DNA from: Ruminiclostridium papyrosolvens C7
GTDB lineage: Bacteria; Bacillota; Clostridia; Acetivibrionales; DSM-1351
Direction of reading: 5' to 3'
Assembly (NCBI RefSeq): GCF_000421965.1
Contig: NZ_ATAY01000017.1
Span: 1 to 64,000 of the forward strand
Length of the DNA: 64,000 nt
The position numbers and the translations under genes are program-made. Position 1 is the stretch's first letter. The number at the start of each line of letters is the position of its first letter. The notes beneath the pieces were generated by a model. It saw only the letters and a program-made list of their open reading frames with translations. It did not search any database and was not told the origin of the DNA. Below, piece after piece: positions 56,390 through 64,000 of the stretch.

Positions 56390-57241
56390 TTAATATGTAT
56401 AAAATCCCTTGCCGGATTTTTTACCCAATAATTTTGCATCCACCATCTTTCTCAGTAGCGGACAACAACGGAATTTAGGGTCCTGATAACTTTCATACAG
56501 GATATCCAGTGAATTAACTACAGTATCCAACCCAATTAAATCTGCAGTTTCAAGAGGGCCCATTTTATGATTAAAACATTTTTTGAAAATCTCATCCACC
56601 TGAGAAGGTTTTGCCACTCCGTCTTGAACAACAAAAGCAGCTTCATTCATGAACAAATGTGATATTCTGTTTGACACGAAACCCGGCAAATCATTAACAA
56701 TAATAGCTTCCTTATTCAGCTGTTTCAAAAAACACTGTGTTGTATTTATAGTTTCCTCAGATGTATGAAAGCCTTTTATCACTTCCACACTTTTTTTCAA
56801 GTACACTGGATTCATAAAATGGATTCCAATAACCTTATCAGGTCTTTCAGTTACACTTCCGACTTTTGTAATAGAGATACATGACGTATTCACGGCAAAG
56901 CAGGCTTCAGCGTTGCAAATCTTGCTCAACTGCTTGTATACTGTCTCTTTAATTCCCCAATTTTCCGTTACATTCTCTACAATAAATTCACATTCTGCTA
57001 CGTCCTCAATGTTTGTTGTAAATTTAATTTTGTTCAAGACGTTATCACTGTCCATCTTTGGGAGAGTTTTATCCAGTAAGGGTGCAAACCTGACTATTTT
57101 TGTAATTTCTGCTTTTGCACTTTCCAGAGTATCATCAGAAATATCCACAAGTACACTACTCATACCATGGAATGCTAAATCTATACACATACCAATTCCC
57201 ATTGTACCTGCACCTATTATACCGATATTACTAAATTGCAT
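56390..57241 (-). CDS. 3-hydroxyacyl-CoA dehydrogenase-like enzyme for extender synthesis
   Basis: A 283-residue enzyme of the 3-hydroxybutyryl-CoA dehydrogenase family with a GGAGGG ribosome site. The Rossmann motif GAGTMG is at residues 10-15, NTSCIS near 118, and the catalytic His141 sits in GIHFMNPV, followed later by NDLPGFVSNRI. The length is normal. In methoxymalonyl (FkbK) and zwittermicin (ZmaG) pathways this enzyme oxidises the C3 hydroxyl of a glyceryl- or seryl-ACP. It lies between the two discrete ACP genes, consistent with serving both. It is unlikely to belong to primary butyrate metabolism, because no thiolase or crotonase lies nearby. Confidence 0.93.
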   Translation of the reverse strand: MQFSNIGIIGAGTMGIGMCIDLAFHGMSSVLVDISDDTLESAKAEITKIVRFAPLLDKTLPKMDSDNVLNKIKFTTNIEDVAECEFIVENVTENWGIKETVYKQLSKICNAEACFAVNTSCISITKVGSVTERPDKVIGIHFMNPVYLKKSVEVIKGFHTSEETINTTQCFLKQLNKEAIIVNDLPGFVSNRISHLFMNEAAFVVQDGVAKPSQVDEIFKKCFNHKMGPLETADLIGLDTVVNSLDILYESYQDPKFRCCPLLRKMVDAKLLGKKSGKGFYTY

Positions 57242-57292
57242 ATTAAGCCCTCCAATATTAATTTATCTTGCTGTAATTTACTTATATATAAT

Positions 57293-57544
57293 TCAATTAT
57301 TTTTAGTTTTTCGGTCAATAAAATTTACAATGTTTGATACTGAATTAAAATTTGACAATTCCATTTCTTCATTTTCAACTTTTATGTTGAACTCATTTTC
57401 GATGAATGTAAGAAGCTTCATAGCAAAAAGGGAATTTACAAAGCCCAATTTAAATATGTCGTCTTCATCGGTAAAAGCTGCATCCTCATTAAATGTTATA
57501 AGGTTTTCATTAATAAAATCTCTGATTGTCTTAACACTATCCAT
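57293..57544 (-). CDS. Discrete acyl carrier protein (first)
   Basis: An 83-residue ACP with an AGAGGAAAA ribosome site. LGFVNSLFAMKLL contains the phosphopantetheine serine in the FkbJ-like style. It starts 18 bases after the FkbH-like gene, which loads a glyceryl unit onto such carriers, so it is the better candidate for glyceryl-ACP and hydroxymalonyl-ACP. It is similar along its length to the second discrete ACP. Confidence 0.93.
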   Translation of the reverse strand: MDSVKTIRDFINENLITFNEDAAFTDEDDIFKLGFVNSLFAMKLLTFIENEFNIKVENEEMELSNFNSVSNIVNFIDRKTKNN

Positions 57545-57562
57545 AAACTTTTCCTCTCTTCG

Positions 57563-58600
57563 TTACATAATACTTACTTCAGCAAAAGGCGGATACTCTT
57601 GTATGATTGAAAGATCATTCTCCATAAGAATTACTCCATCAGCATCATCAATATGTACTTCCTTAAAATTAGCAAACTTATATGTGACATACATTTGGCG
57701 GTTTCTATCGGTCATTTTAAAGTCCGCATAGAGTTTCCCGCCTTTATCCTTTGCCTGTCTCATAATAAAATTCAGCAATACAGTTCCTATGCCTCTGGAC
57801 ATGACTCTGCAAGACATTAAGAGCATCTTCAGATGCCAATACTCCTTAATTTCCACTAAAGCAAGTCCAATCTTTCCGTAAGACCCATATTTATCAACCA
57901 GCTCACATATAAACAATTTGTGATTATCACTTTTACGGTATTCATCAAGTTCGCTATAGTCGTAGGTTATACCTGTGGCATTTAACTGATTGGTTCTTAC
58001 TGTCAATTCTTCAGCTCTCTGAAGATCACTTTCCTCTGCCTCTGTAATTGTAATTCTCATGTTCAGAGACGTAAGAAATTTCTCCGTGGGTCCGTTATAA
58101 CTATTTTCATCTCTTTTTCTTTCAATATCTTCAAGGTACATTAACCTTCTTCTTTTTGAATCTTCTGTGTTAAATCTTTGCCTTAGTCTCGGATATTCCA
58201 ACAGGTTCATGTATTCACAGGAATTAATACACGTTACTTGCGGAAGTTCATATTTAACCTCATCCAGTTCAAACTGCTGGTCATCAATAAAAAGAATTGT
58301 GTCCTGTCCGATATTAAGATTTTTTATAATCCTATCTATCGCTTTGGACTTTGCATCCCAAGTTATTTCCGGGAATAAAAAATACTCCCTGATACCTGCT
58401 TCCTCCAGCTTTTTTACAGCATCTTCATAGTTATTCTTGCTTGCTATTGAATTGAGCACTCCTCTTGAATCAAGCTCTTTTATAATGTCACATATACCAG
58501 GCTTAAAAATAACCTCTTTATCTTCAAGAAGTATTCCATCCCAAAGTGTATTATCTAAATCCCATACAACACACTTAATTTCTTTAACAAACTCCCCCAT
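57563..58600 (-). CDS. FkbH-like HAD-family glyceryl-ACP synthase
   Basis: A 345-residue protein preceded by AGGGGGTGATGA, close to the ideal ribosome site. The HAD motif VVWDLDNTLW carries Asp14 and Asp16, and ASKNNYED and FIDDQQFE mark the rest of the HAD core. The C-terminal half is the GNAT-like region typical of FkbH proteins. FkbH/ZmaN enzymes take 1,3-bisphosphoglycerate, remove phosphate and load the glyceryl group onto an ACP, the first step to hydroxymalonyl- or methoxymalonyl-ACP. No O-methyltransferase lies nearby, so hydroxymalonyl, not methoxymalonyl, is the expected end product unless a methyltransferase lies outside the window. Confidence 0.93.
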   Translation of the reverse strand: MGEFVKEIKCVVWDLDNTLWDGILLEDKEVIFKPGICDIIKELDSRGVLNSIASKNNYEDAVKKLEEAGIREYFLFPEITWDAKSKAIDRIIKNLNIGQDTILFIDDQQFELDEVKYELPQVTCINSCEYMNLLEYPRLRQRFNTEDSKRRRLMYLEDIERKRDENSYNGPTEKFLTSLNMRITITEAEESDLQRAEELTVRTNQLNATGITYDYSELDEYRKSDNHKLFICELVDKYGSYGKIGLALVEIKEYWHLKMLLMSCRVMSRGIGTVLLNFIMRQAKDKGGKLYADFKMTDRNRQMYVTYKFANFKEVHIDDADGVILMENDLSIIQEYPPFAEVSIM

Positions 58601-58669
58601 TTCATCACCCCCTATTAATTTATTATGAGTTTATTTTTTCAATATAGTTTGTAACATTGTCCAACATTT

Positions 58670-61600
58670 CTACAAGGTTAACGGGCTCGTTTTTTGAGCA
58701 ATCTTACCCATTTCCATTTTTATTATTTTATCTGCTTTATCAAAATACCTATCATCATGGGTTACAGCTATAACACATTTCCCTCTGGCTTTTAAATCTG
58801 ACAGCAAGTATTCATAAAAGTACTTTCTGAATTCAGGATCCTGATCCGCAGCCCACTCATCAAATATGTATATTTCTCTGTCTTCCAGATAACTAACCAA
58901 CAGAGCCAATCTCTTTCTTTGCCCGCTTGACAGCTTGGTCGTACTAAACACTCCATTATCTATACTCAACTTATCATCAATATGCAATATTTTTAACAAT
59001 TCGAGCATTCTTTCTGATTTATCCTTATAGTCAATGCCGTATAATTTGTCAAAAAGAAAATAATCACTAAAGACTGTTGAGTAATTTTGACTCAAATCTT
59101 CAAACTCGGTCACATTATTATTTATAAGTGCTGCTCCGCTATCAGGTTTGTAAAGCCCTGTCACAAGTTTTGCAAGAGTTGACTTCCCGCTACCGTTTCC
59201 GCCTGTAATAAATGTAACCTCTCCTGATTTGAAAGAACAATTTATTGGTCCTACTTTAAAAAGCTCACCATCGCTGTTTTTGTAGCTGTATTCAACGTTT
59301 TTCAGCTCTAACACAAATTTATTCCTCAGCAGTTTGTTATCAGATTCAGTTTTATTTGTTTTTTGTTCCTCTTCACATTCCAACTCTTTTTTTAAATCAT
59401 TCAATCTCCTATAGCTGATTCTAACGCCTATAATTTGCGGTATTGAATTCAGAGCCCCATTTACCGGTCCGGTCATATATAAAAATACAAAGATATAGTT
59501 TCTTAAAGAACTGGTTTGTATATCTTTAAAGAGAACGGGAAAAGCAAAGGCCACAACTCCGATTACCAATGTGAAAAGAAGTTCTCCTATAACAAATGCA
59601 TTAGCAAATCCCAAGTCTCCCCTGATACGCTTATCCTTGTATTCTTTACAACTCTCCTTCATATCATCTCTAAATTCAATCTGTCTTTTATTATGCAATT
59701 TAAGCTCTTTGAAACCATTTACCAGACTGTTGATAAACTTAAAAAAAATGTTCTGAATATCTCTTGTCTCTTCCCACAGCTTGTTGGCATGTCTGCCTAC
59801 GATAAAATATAATCCTGCTGCTATGAAAATAACAAAAATTGAAACAAGTAAACCGTAAATATTTATTATTCCTAAATAAATAAAACAGCAAAAAAGTGTT
59901 ACAAGACTGGTTATAGCCGATATAAGTACGTTTGCAAAATTACTTAATGCTTCTGAATCATTATTAAGACCTGCATGTATTTTTCCATTTTCCAATTGCT
60001 CTATTTTTTCATAAGACGCTCTTAAAATTCCGTCAATCAGATTCATCCTCGTATTAAATACTAATTCATTTGTAAGCTTTAAAAGTCTGATCCTTACTAA
60101 ACGTTGGCCATATACATATAAAGCAATTCCCAATACAAAAAACAGTAATAATCCGGTTTGAAAACCGCCAGTTCTGTTTAATGCCTCATTTATAATAAAT
60201 ATAACTATTGCATTTCCAAACCCGCTTACAATACTTAAAACAGCAATTACAAACCAGGATTTATCCTTTTTTTTTACAAATAATGATGTCAGTAAAAAGT
60301 AAATACAAAATATTATTACACATGTTATCAGCAATGAAATTCCTACAATAAGACTCTGTGGAGCCCAAACTTTAATAAAACTCCATGGAAGTCCCTCATA
60401 GAGTGCATCAGGAATTTTGTACATACAAATTCCCAGACCTGATATGAAAAGTGACAGGAAAATGGTATTAATAATAACCTTTTTCACATTGCCTACATAC
60501 ATTCTTTTTCCTTTTATAATTTGAATTATCAGAATCAATATCAAAAAAATAGTTATTAGTGCTATCGGTAAAGCTATCAGTGTAATGGTTGTTGAAGCAT
60601 TATCAATTGCAAGATACAGGTCTGATAAATAATTCACCGGCTTTTCCCCTCGAATTATATTACTGATACCATAAGCAATTACTTCGGTATACGAGGAGTT
60701 TAAATTAGCAAGAATACCTACACCAACCTGTTCCTGAGGCCTGAATAAGAAAAATGACGAGTAATTGGGATTACCTCCTCCATGTGATATCATACCTCCA
60801 CCGCTCTGGAACACGGACCACCCACAAGCATAAGAAGATCCGTCACCGTTTGGTGCTACCGTTCTGTCGGGTATATGAGATATATCAATAAGACTATTAT
60901 CAAAGGTTCCCGGGTTTATGGTATTCATTTGAATTTTAAGCCACTTTGCAACATCCACTGCATTTGAAATGTAATACCCTGCCGGAGTATTTCCTCTGTA
61001 CATAGGTGCATTATATTTTACAGACCCTAAAAATTTAACCTTGTAACCCGAAGACATATTCTCTAGGGGAACTTCATTTCTAAAAAGGTAAGTATTATTA
61101 AGACCTAGCGGCCGTAAAATATTATTTTTCACATATTGTTCATAGCTTTGACCTGACACATTTTTGATAACAAGTCCAAGGATATCATAGTTTATAGTTG
61201 CATAAAGAAATTTCTCACCAGGATAAAAATCTAATTTTTTACTGACTTGTGTCCTAACGGTTTTCTCCAATGCATCCTCCCCTTGAGAAACAGGAATATC
61301 ACCTATTGATTTGAAAGGGATACCGCTTGTATGATGCAATAACTGGTTTAATGTAATATTTACAAAACCATCAATTTTTTTACCTTGATAATTACCTGAA
61401 TACTTCATTTTAAACCATGGAATATATTTATTTACCGGATCGTTTAAATTAACCAGACCCTCTTTTTCCATTTTAAGAATTCCAAGTGCGGTAAATGCTT
61501 TACTTGTAGAACCAAGTTCAAATAAAGTATCCTCAGTTACCGATTTTTTTGTCTTAATATCGGAATACCCAAAGCCTTTACTGTAAACAGTTTTATCTCC

Positions 61601-61807
61601 ATCAACTATTACAATTGATGCACCGGGAATCTTTCCATCCTTCAAATTTTTTCTTACCCATAATTCAATTTGGCTTATTTTCTCTTGAGACAGGCTATTT
61701 GGGTTTAAATCCTGAGCTGTTAAGCCGCCTGTTTCACCAATTACTGAATTTGAGAATGAAAAAATAGAAATAAGTAATACTACAAATACAATAAATGATT
61801 TTTTCAT
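58670..61807 (-). CDS. Serine peptidase (ClbP-like) fused to ABC exporter, ZmaM-type
   Basis: A 1045-residue membrane protein with a TGAGGT ribosome site. A signal peptide (residues 1-24) leads to a beta-lactamase-family peptidase at about 40-390: SxxK with Ser100 and Lys103 in ELGSTSK, Tyr202 in FLYATINY, and SHGGG at 341-345. About three membrane helices follow (405-430, 443-463, 485-510), then an ABC membrane part (about 520-795) and a nucleotide-binding domain (Walker A GGNGSGKST at 869-877, LSSGQRKR at 959-966, Walker B Asp983/Glu984, His1017) of the cyclic-peptide exporter type. ClbP cuts N-acyl-D-Asn from precolibactin outside the membrane, and ZmaM carries the same fusion as here. It should export and activate a prodrug. 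The neighbouring A-T-E synthase could make the D-residue to be removed. The YxN motif reads YAT. A possible single-base loss near the 3' end is listed separately. Confidence 0.93.
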   Translation of the reverse strand: MKKSFIVFVVLLISIFSFSNSVIGETGGLTAQDLNPNSLSQEKISQIELWVRKNLKDGKIPGASIVIVDGDKTVYSKGFGYSDIKTKKSVTEDTLFELGSTSKAFTALGILKMEKEGLVNLNDPVNKYIPWFKMKYSGNYQGKKIDGFVNITLNQLLHHTSGIPFKSIGDIPVSQGEDALEKTVRTQVSKKLDFYPGEKFLYATINYDILGLVIKNVSGQSYEQYVKNNILRPLGLNNTYLFRNEVPLENMSSGYKVKFLGSVKYNAPMYRGNTPAGYYISNAVDVAKWLKIQMNTINPGTFDNSLIDISHIPDRTVAPNGDGSSYACGWSVFQSGGGMISHGGGNPNYSSFFLFRPQEQVGVGILANLNSSYTEVIAYGISNIIRGEKPVNYLSDLYLAIDNASTTITLIALPIALITIFLILILIIQIIKGKRMYVGNVKKVIINTIFLSLFISGLGICMYKIPDALYEGLPWSFIKVWAPQSLIVGISLLITCVIIFCIYFLLTSLFVKKKDKSWFVIAVLSIVSGFGNAIVIFIINEALNRTGGFQTGLLLFFVLGIALYVYGQRLVRIRLLKLTNELVFNTRMNLIDGILRASYEKIEQLENGKIHAGLNNDSEALSNFANVLISAITSLVTLFCCFIYLGIINIYGLLVSIFVIFIAAGLYFIVGRHANKLWEETRDIQNIFFKFINSLVNGFKELKLHNKRQIEFRDDMKESCKEYKDKRIRGDLGFANAFVIGELLFTLVIGVVAFAFPVLFKDIQTSSLRNYIFVFLYMTGPVNGALNSIPQIIGVRISYRRLNDLKKELECEEEQKTNKTESDNKLLRNKFVLELKNVEYSYKNSDGELFKVGPINCSFKSGEVTFITGGNGSGKSTLAKLVTGLYKPDSGAALINNNVTEFEDLSQNYSTVFSDYFLFDKLYGIDYKDKSERMLELLKILHIDDKLSIDNGVFSTTKLSSGQRKRLALLVSYLEDREIYIFDEWAADQDPEFRKYFYEYLLSDLKARGKCVIAVTHDDRYFDKADKIIKMEMGKIAQKTSPLTL
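58690..58695 (-). other. Possible indel site at the end of the peptidase-exporter gene
   Basis: On the coding strand the run CAAAAAACG precedes a short tail that stops at TAG (58670-58672). Adding one A would give instead K-N-E-P-V-N-L-V-E-M-L-D-N-V-T and about eight more residues before a TAA, a tail that looks coding. This is weak evidence for a one-base loss or sequencing error; the protein core is unaffected either way. Confidence 0.3.
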
Positions 61808-61839
61808 TATTAAACCTCACATATGTTATTGAACTTTTA

Positions 61840-64000
61840 TCAACTAAACAGTTTATCCAGCTCATCCTGAGATATATCTACCGTATCAAAATCGGAAGGC
61901 GTAAAGATTACTGATTCTTTGTCACGGCAATGGTTAATTATGGTTTCCAAATCTCCCATATAATTCTTTAAAAATTTCTCCATGGTATTTTCAGAAAACT
62001 TATTTTTACTATATGTCAAAAGGACATTCAATTTCCCATCTACTACGAAGCAATTCATTTCGATGCTAGATGATAGTTTATTCTCTTTATCAAAATCGTG
62101 TCCCAGCTGATCCTTTAACAATTCAAAATGATTATTCCTGTCTCCTGAATTAAAATCTCCCAGGAAGTTGAACCTTACACTTCCTTTAAAGCTTTCATTT
62201 AAATCCTTTGAAATGTACTTTAGTATACCGAATCCAATCCCCTTGTTAGGAATCTTCCGTATTTCTTCTTTTATCTTTTTTATCTGATCTGATAAATTGT
62301 CTTCTAACATATGTATGTAAAAAGGGTATAAACTTGTAAACCACCCGGTTGTCCTGGAAATATCAATACCTTTAAAAATATCCTCTCGCCCATGTCCTTC
62401 CAGTTCAATGATTATATCCTGAATTCCGGTAAACTCTTTTATTGTTCTTAATAGAGATAAAATCATCAAATCCTTTGCCTCAGTATTGTATGCCATATTA
62501 GCTTTTGTAAGCAGGCTCTCAGTCAAACACTGCTTCAATTGCAATTGAATGCCAGCACTACTTTCAACGGTCTCTTCTCCCAGATCAAATTCTTCAGGAA
62601 AAGCAAAATTCTTATTTACTATCTGCTTCCAATAATTCTTTTCCTTTTCTACTTCATTATTCGAATAGGCTGTCAACGCCTTAGCCCATTCCTGATATGA
62701 ATTTGTTTTTGACCCCAATAAAATTCTCTGCCCATTACTTATTTGCTTAGCCATTGCATTAATGTCTTCTATTATTATTCTCCACGAAACACCGTCAACT
62801 CCTAAATGGTGAGCAGCTATCAGCATTCTTTTTACATCTTCACCTAAATTAAAAACACATGCCTGAATCAAAATACCATCTTCAATATTGAAACCTGACT
62901 TTAAATCCTCTGCTGTCAGTGTCATTTGATTAACTTTCTCCGCTGCTGATAAACCAGTCAAGTCGTACTCTCCGATATGATAAAATTCTTCCAAAAGGTT
63001 ATTGTTATAGTACAGCTCGCCAGACACGGAATTATAGTTAATTCTAAATGAGTCATGCTGCCTTATGAGTTCATTAAAAATTGTTTCAAGTAGGTTAATC
63101 TCAATGTCCTGCTTTATATCCAACAATACGCTCTGATTATAGTAATTCGGATTGTAAAAATTCTGTTCAAGAAACCAAGCTACAATAGGGGTTAATTGAA
63201 TTGCTCCTTTACAAGTACCATTGTTATCAGGTATTTCTTTATTTTCCTCAATATATGTCACCATTTCTTCGATTACCGGGTGCAACAGTATGTCCTTGAC
63301 CTTTATAGTCAAGCCCTTACTGTTTAATTTGGAAGCAACCTGTATTGCTTTGATTGAATCTCCTCCAAGATAGATAAAATTCTGGTTGAGACTCACTGCC
63401 TCAAGATTCAAAACTTCGCATATAGCATTTACAAGATTTTTTTCTTTTTCATTTCGGTATGAAATGAACCCTTCACTCCTAATTGTCTCAAATTCCGGTT
63501 TGGGCAACATCTTCATATCAACCTTGCCATTTATGGTTAAGGGAATTTTTTCAAGCTCAACAAAAAACACCGGAATCATATAATCCGGAATGTATTTTTG
63601 CAGGTAACGTTTCAATTCATCAATGGTAACATTGCCTTTGCTGACAAAATATCCACAAAGATATTTGTCGTTATTCTTATTCTTCAAATCTATAACAATT
63701 GCGTCCTTAACTGCTTTATGACTTAATATATATTTTTCAATCTCACCCAACTCAACACGATACCCGCGTATTTTAACCTGATGATCTGCTCTTCCTACGT
63801 ACTCGATTTTGCCATTACTTAAAAACCTCGCCAAGTCACCGGTTTTATACATTATTTTTTCACTAATATACGGGTTATCAATAAATCTTTCTCCTGTCAG
63901 ATCTGGTCTGTTTAAGTAGCCCCTTGCTACTCCGTCACCGGATATGTACATTTCCCCTATTGTGTTTGTGCTTACAGGGTTAAGGTTCTTATCCAGAATA
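61840..64000 (-). CDS. NRPS A(partial)-T-E, probable first module (5' end outside window)
   Basis: The frame is open from the right edge to a stop at 61840. The visible protein begins inside an A domain just before the A7-A8 motifs (GEMYISGDGVARGY, YKTGDLAR, VKIRGYRVELGEIE) and includes A10 (NGKVDMKML). A T domain follows (YLGGDSIKAI), then an E domain with HHLGVDGVSW, EGHGRE and GWFTSLYP. The specificity pocket lies outside the window, so the amino acid cannot be read. The end (FTPSDFDTVDISQDELDKLF) has the form of a COM donor tail found after E domains and suits the C domain opening the 2554-residue synthase. It sits 32 bases before the peptidase-exporter gene. In prodrug clusters this position makes an N-acyl-D-Asn cap; Asn is therefore a prediction, not a reading. 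Confidence 0.93.
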   Translation of the reverse strand, partial: ILDKNLNPVSTNTIGEMYISGDGVARGYLNRPDLTGERFIDNPYISEKIMYKTGDLARFLSNGKIEYVGRADHQVKIRGYRVELGEIEKYILSHKAVKDAIVIDLKNKNNDKYLCGYFVSKGNVTIDELKRYLQKYIPDYMIPVFFVELEKIPLTINGKVDMKMLPKPEFETIRSEGFISYRNEKEKNLVNAICEVLNLEAVSLNQNFIYLGGDSIKAIQVASKLNSKGLTIKVKDILLHPVIEEMVTYIEENKEIPDNNGTCKGAIQLTPIVAWFLEQNFYNPNYYNQSVLLDIKQDIEINLLETIFNELIRQHDSFRINYNSVSGELYYNNNLLEEFYHIGEYDLTGLSAAEKVNQMTLTAEDLKSGFNIEDGILIQACVFNLGEDVKRMLIAAHHLGVDGVSWRIIIEDINAMAKQISNGQRILLGSKTNSYQEWAKALTAYSNNEVEKEKNYWKQIVNKNFAFPEEFDLGEETVESSAGIQLQLKQCLTESLLTKANMAYNTEAKDLMILSLLRTIKEFTGIQDIIIELEGHGREDIFKGIDISRTTGWFTSLYPFYIHMLEDNLSDQIKKIKEEIRKIPNKGIGFGILKYISKDLNESFKGSVRFNFLGDFNSGDRNNHFELLKDQLGHDFDKENKLSSSIEMNCFVVDGKLNVLLTYSKNKFSENTMEKFLKNYMGDLETIINHCRDKESVIFTPSDFDTVDISQDELDKLFS

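Noticed and set aside
56390-57241. Butyrate or fatty-acid metabolism genes (hydroxyacyl-CoA and acyl-CoA dehydrogenases)
   Set aside because: No thiolase, crotonase or electron-transfer flavoprotein lies nearby. The flanking FkbH, discrete ACPs and free A domain point to extender-unit synthesis.
57563-58600. Methoxymalonyl-ACP pathway
   Set aside because: The FkbH-like enzyme and dehydrogenases fit, but no O-methyltransferase is present in the window and a serine A domain is, so hydroxymalonyl and aminomalonyl are the better reading.
58670-61807. A beta-lactamase resistance gene
   Set aside because: SxxK and the HGGG box are shared with beta-lactamases, but the fusion to membrane helices and an ABC exporter and the NRPS setting fit a ClbP/ZmaM-type prodrug peptidase better.

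Overview
The window is almost wholly coding. Every supported gene lies on the minus strand, so the text below reads from right (64000) to left (1). AT-rich DNA, strong GGAGG-type ribosome binding sites on nearly every gene, gaps of only a few to about 80 bases and a Clostridia-like protein style suggest a low-GC Bacillota, probably an anaerobic Clostridia relative. The species cannot be named from the sequence. No rRNA, tRNA, CRISPR array, insertion sequence or phage gene was found, and no gene-free stretch reaches 300 bases (the largest is 135 bases).

The whole window is the interior of one large hybrid NRPS/PKS cluster, open at both ends. Right part (64000-58670): the end of an A-T-E NRPS, then a serine peptidase fused to an ABC exporter. 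Middle part (58600-50836): an extender-unit and resistance cassette made of an FkbH-like glyceryl loader, two small ACPs, a 3-hydroxyacyl-CoA dehydrogenase, an acyl-CoA dehydrogenase, a free-standing serine-type A domain, a free-standing acyltransferase and a GNAT acetyltransferase. Left part (50700-1): seven megasynthase genes, a second free-standing acyltransferase and a U32-peptidase-like protein.

Proposed assembly order (inference): [A-T-E] -> C-A-T-KS-(dead AT)-KR-ACP -> KS-AT-KR-ACP-C-A(Ser)-T -> KS-AT-KR-ACP-C-A(Ser)-T-E-C-A(Gly)-T-C -> half C-A-T-C-A-T-half C -> KS-KR-ACP -> docking-C-A-T -> KS-DH-KR-ACP-C (runs off the window). Two modules have cis ATs, two have none and one has a decayed AT, so the two free-standing ATs probably load the last three. 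No release domain is inside the window.

The cassette matches, in gene content, the hydroxymalonyl-ACP and aminomalonyl-ACP pathways of zwittermicin A. The peptidase-exporter and GNAT match the prodrug and self-resistance logic of zwittermicin, paenilamicin, edeine and colibactin. The product is therefore most likely an exported, peptidase-activated, amino- and hydroxyl-rich polyketide-peptide antibiotic, with a module order that I do not recognise as any described compound. Points of special interest are the U32-like protein in the core operon (a possible oxygen-independent tailoring enzyme), the C-terminal tail it shares with the preceding megasynthase, the decayed AT, an A domain lacking the usual Asp that holds the alpha-amino group, and a frameshift inside one ketoreductase.
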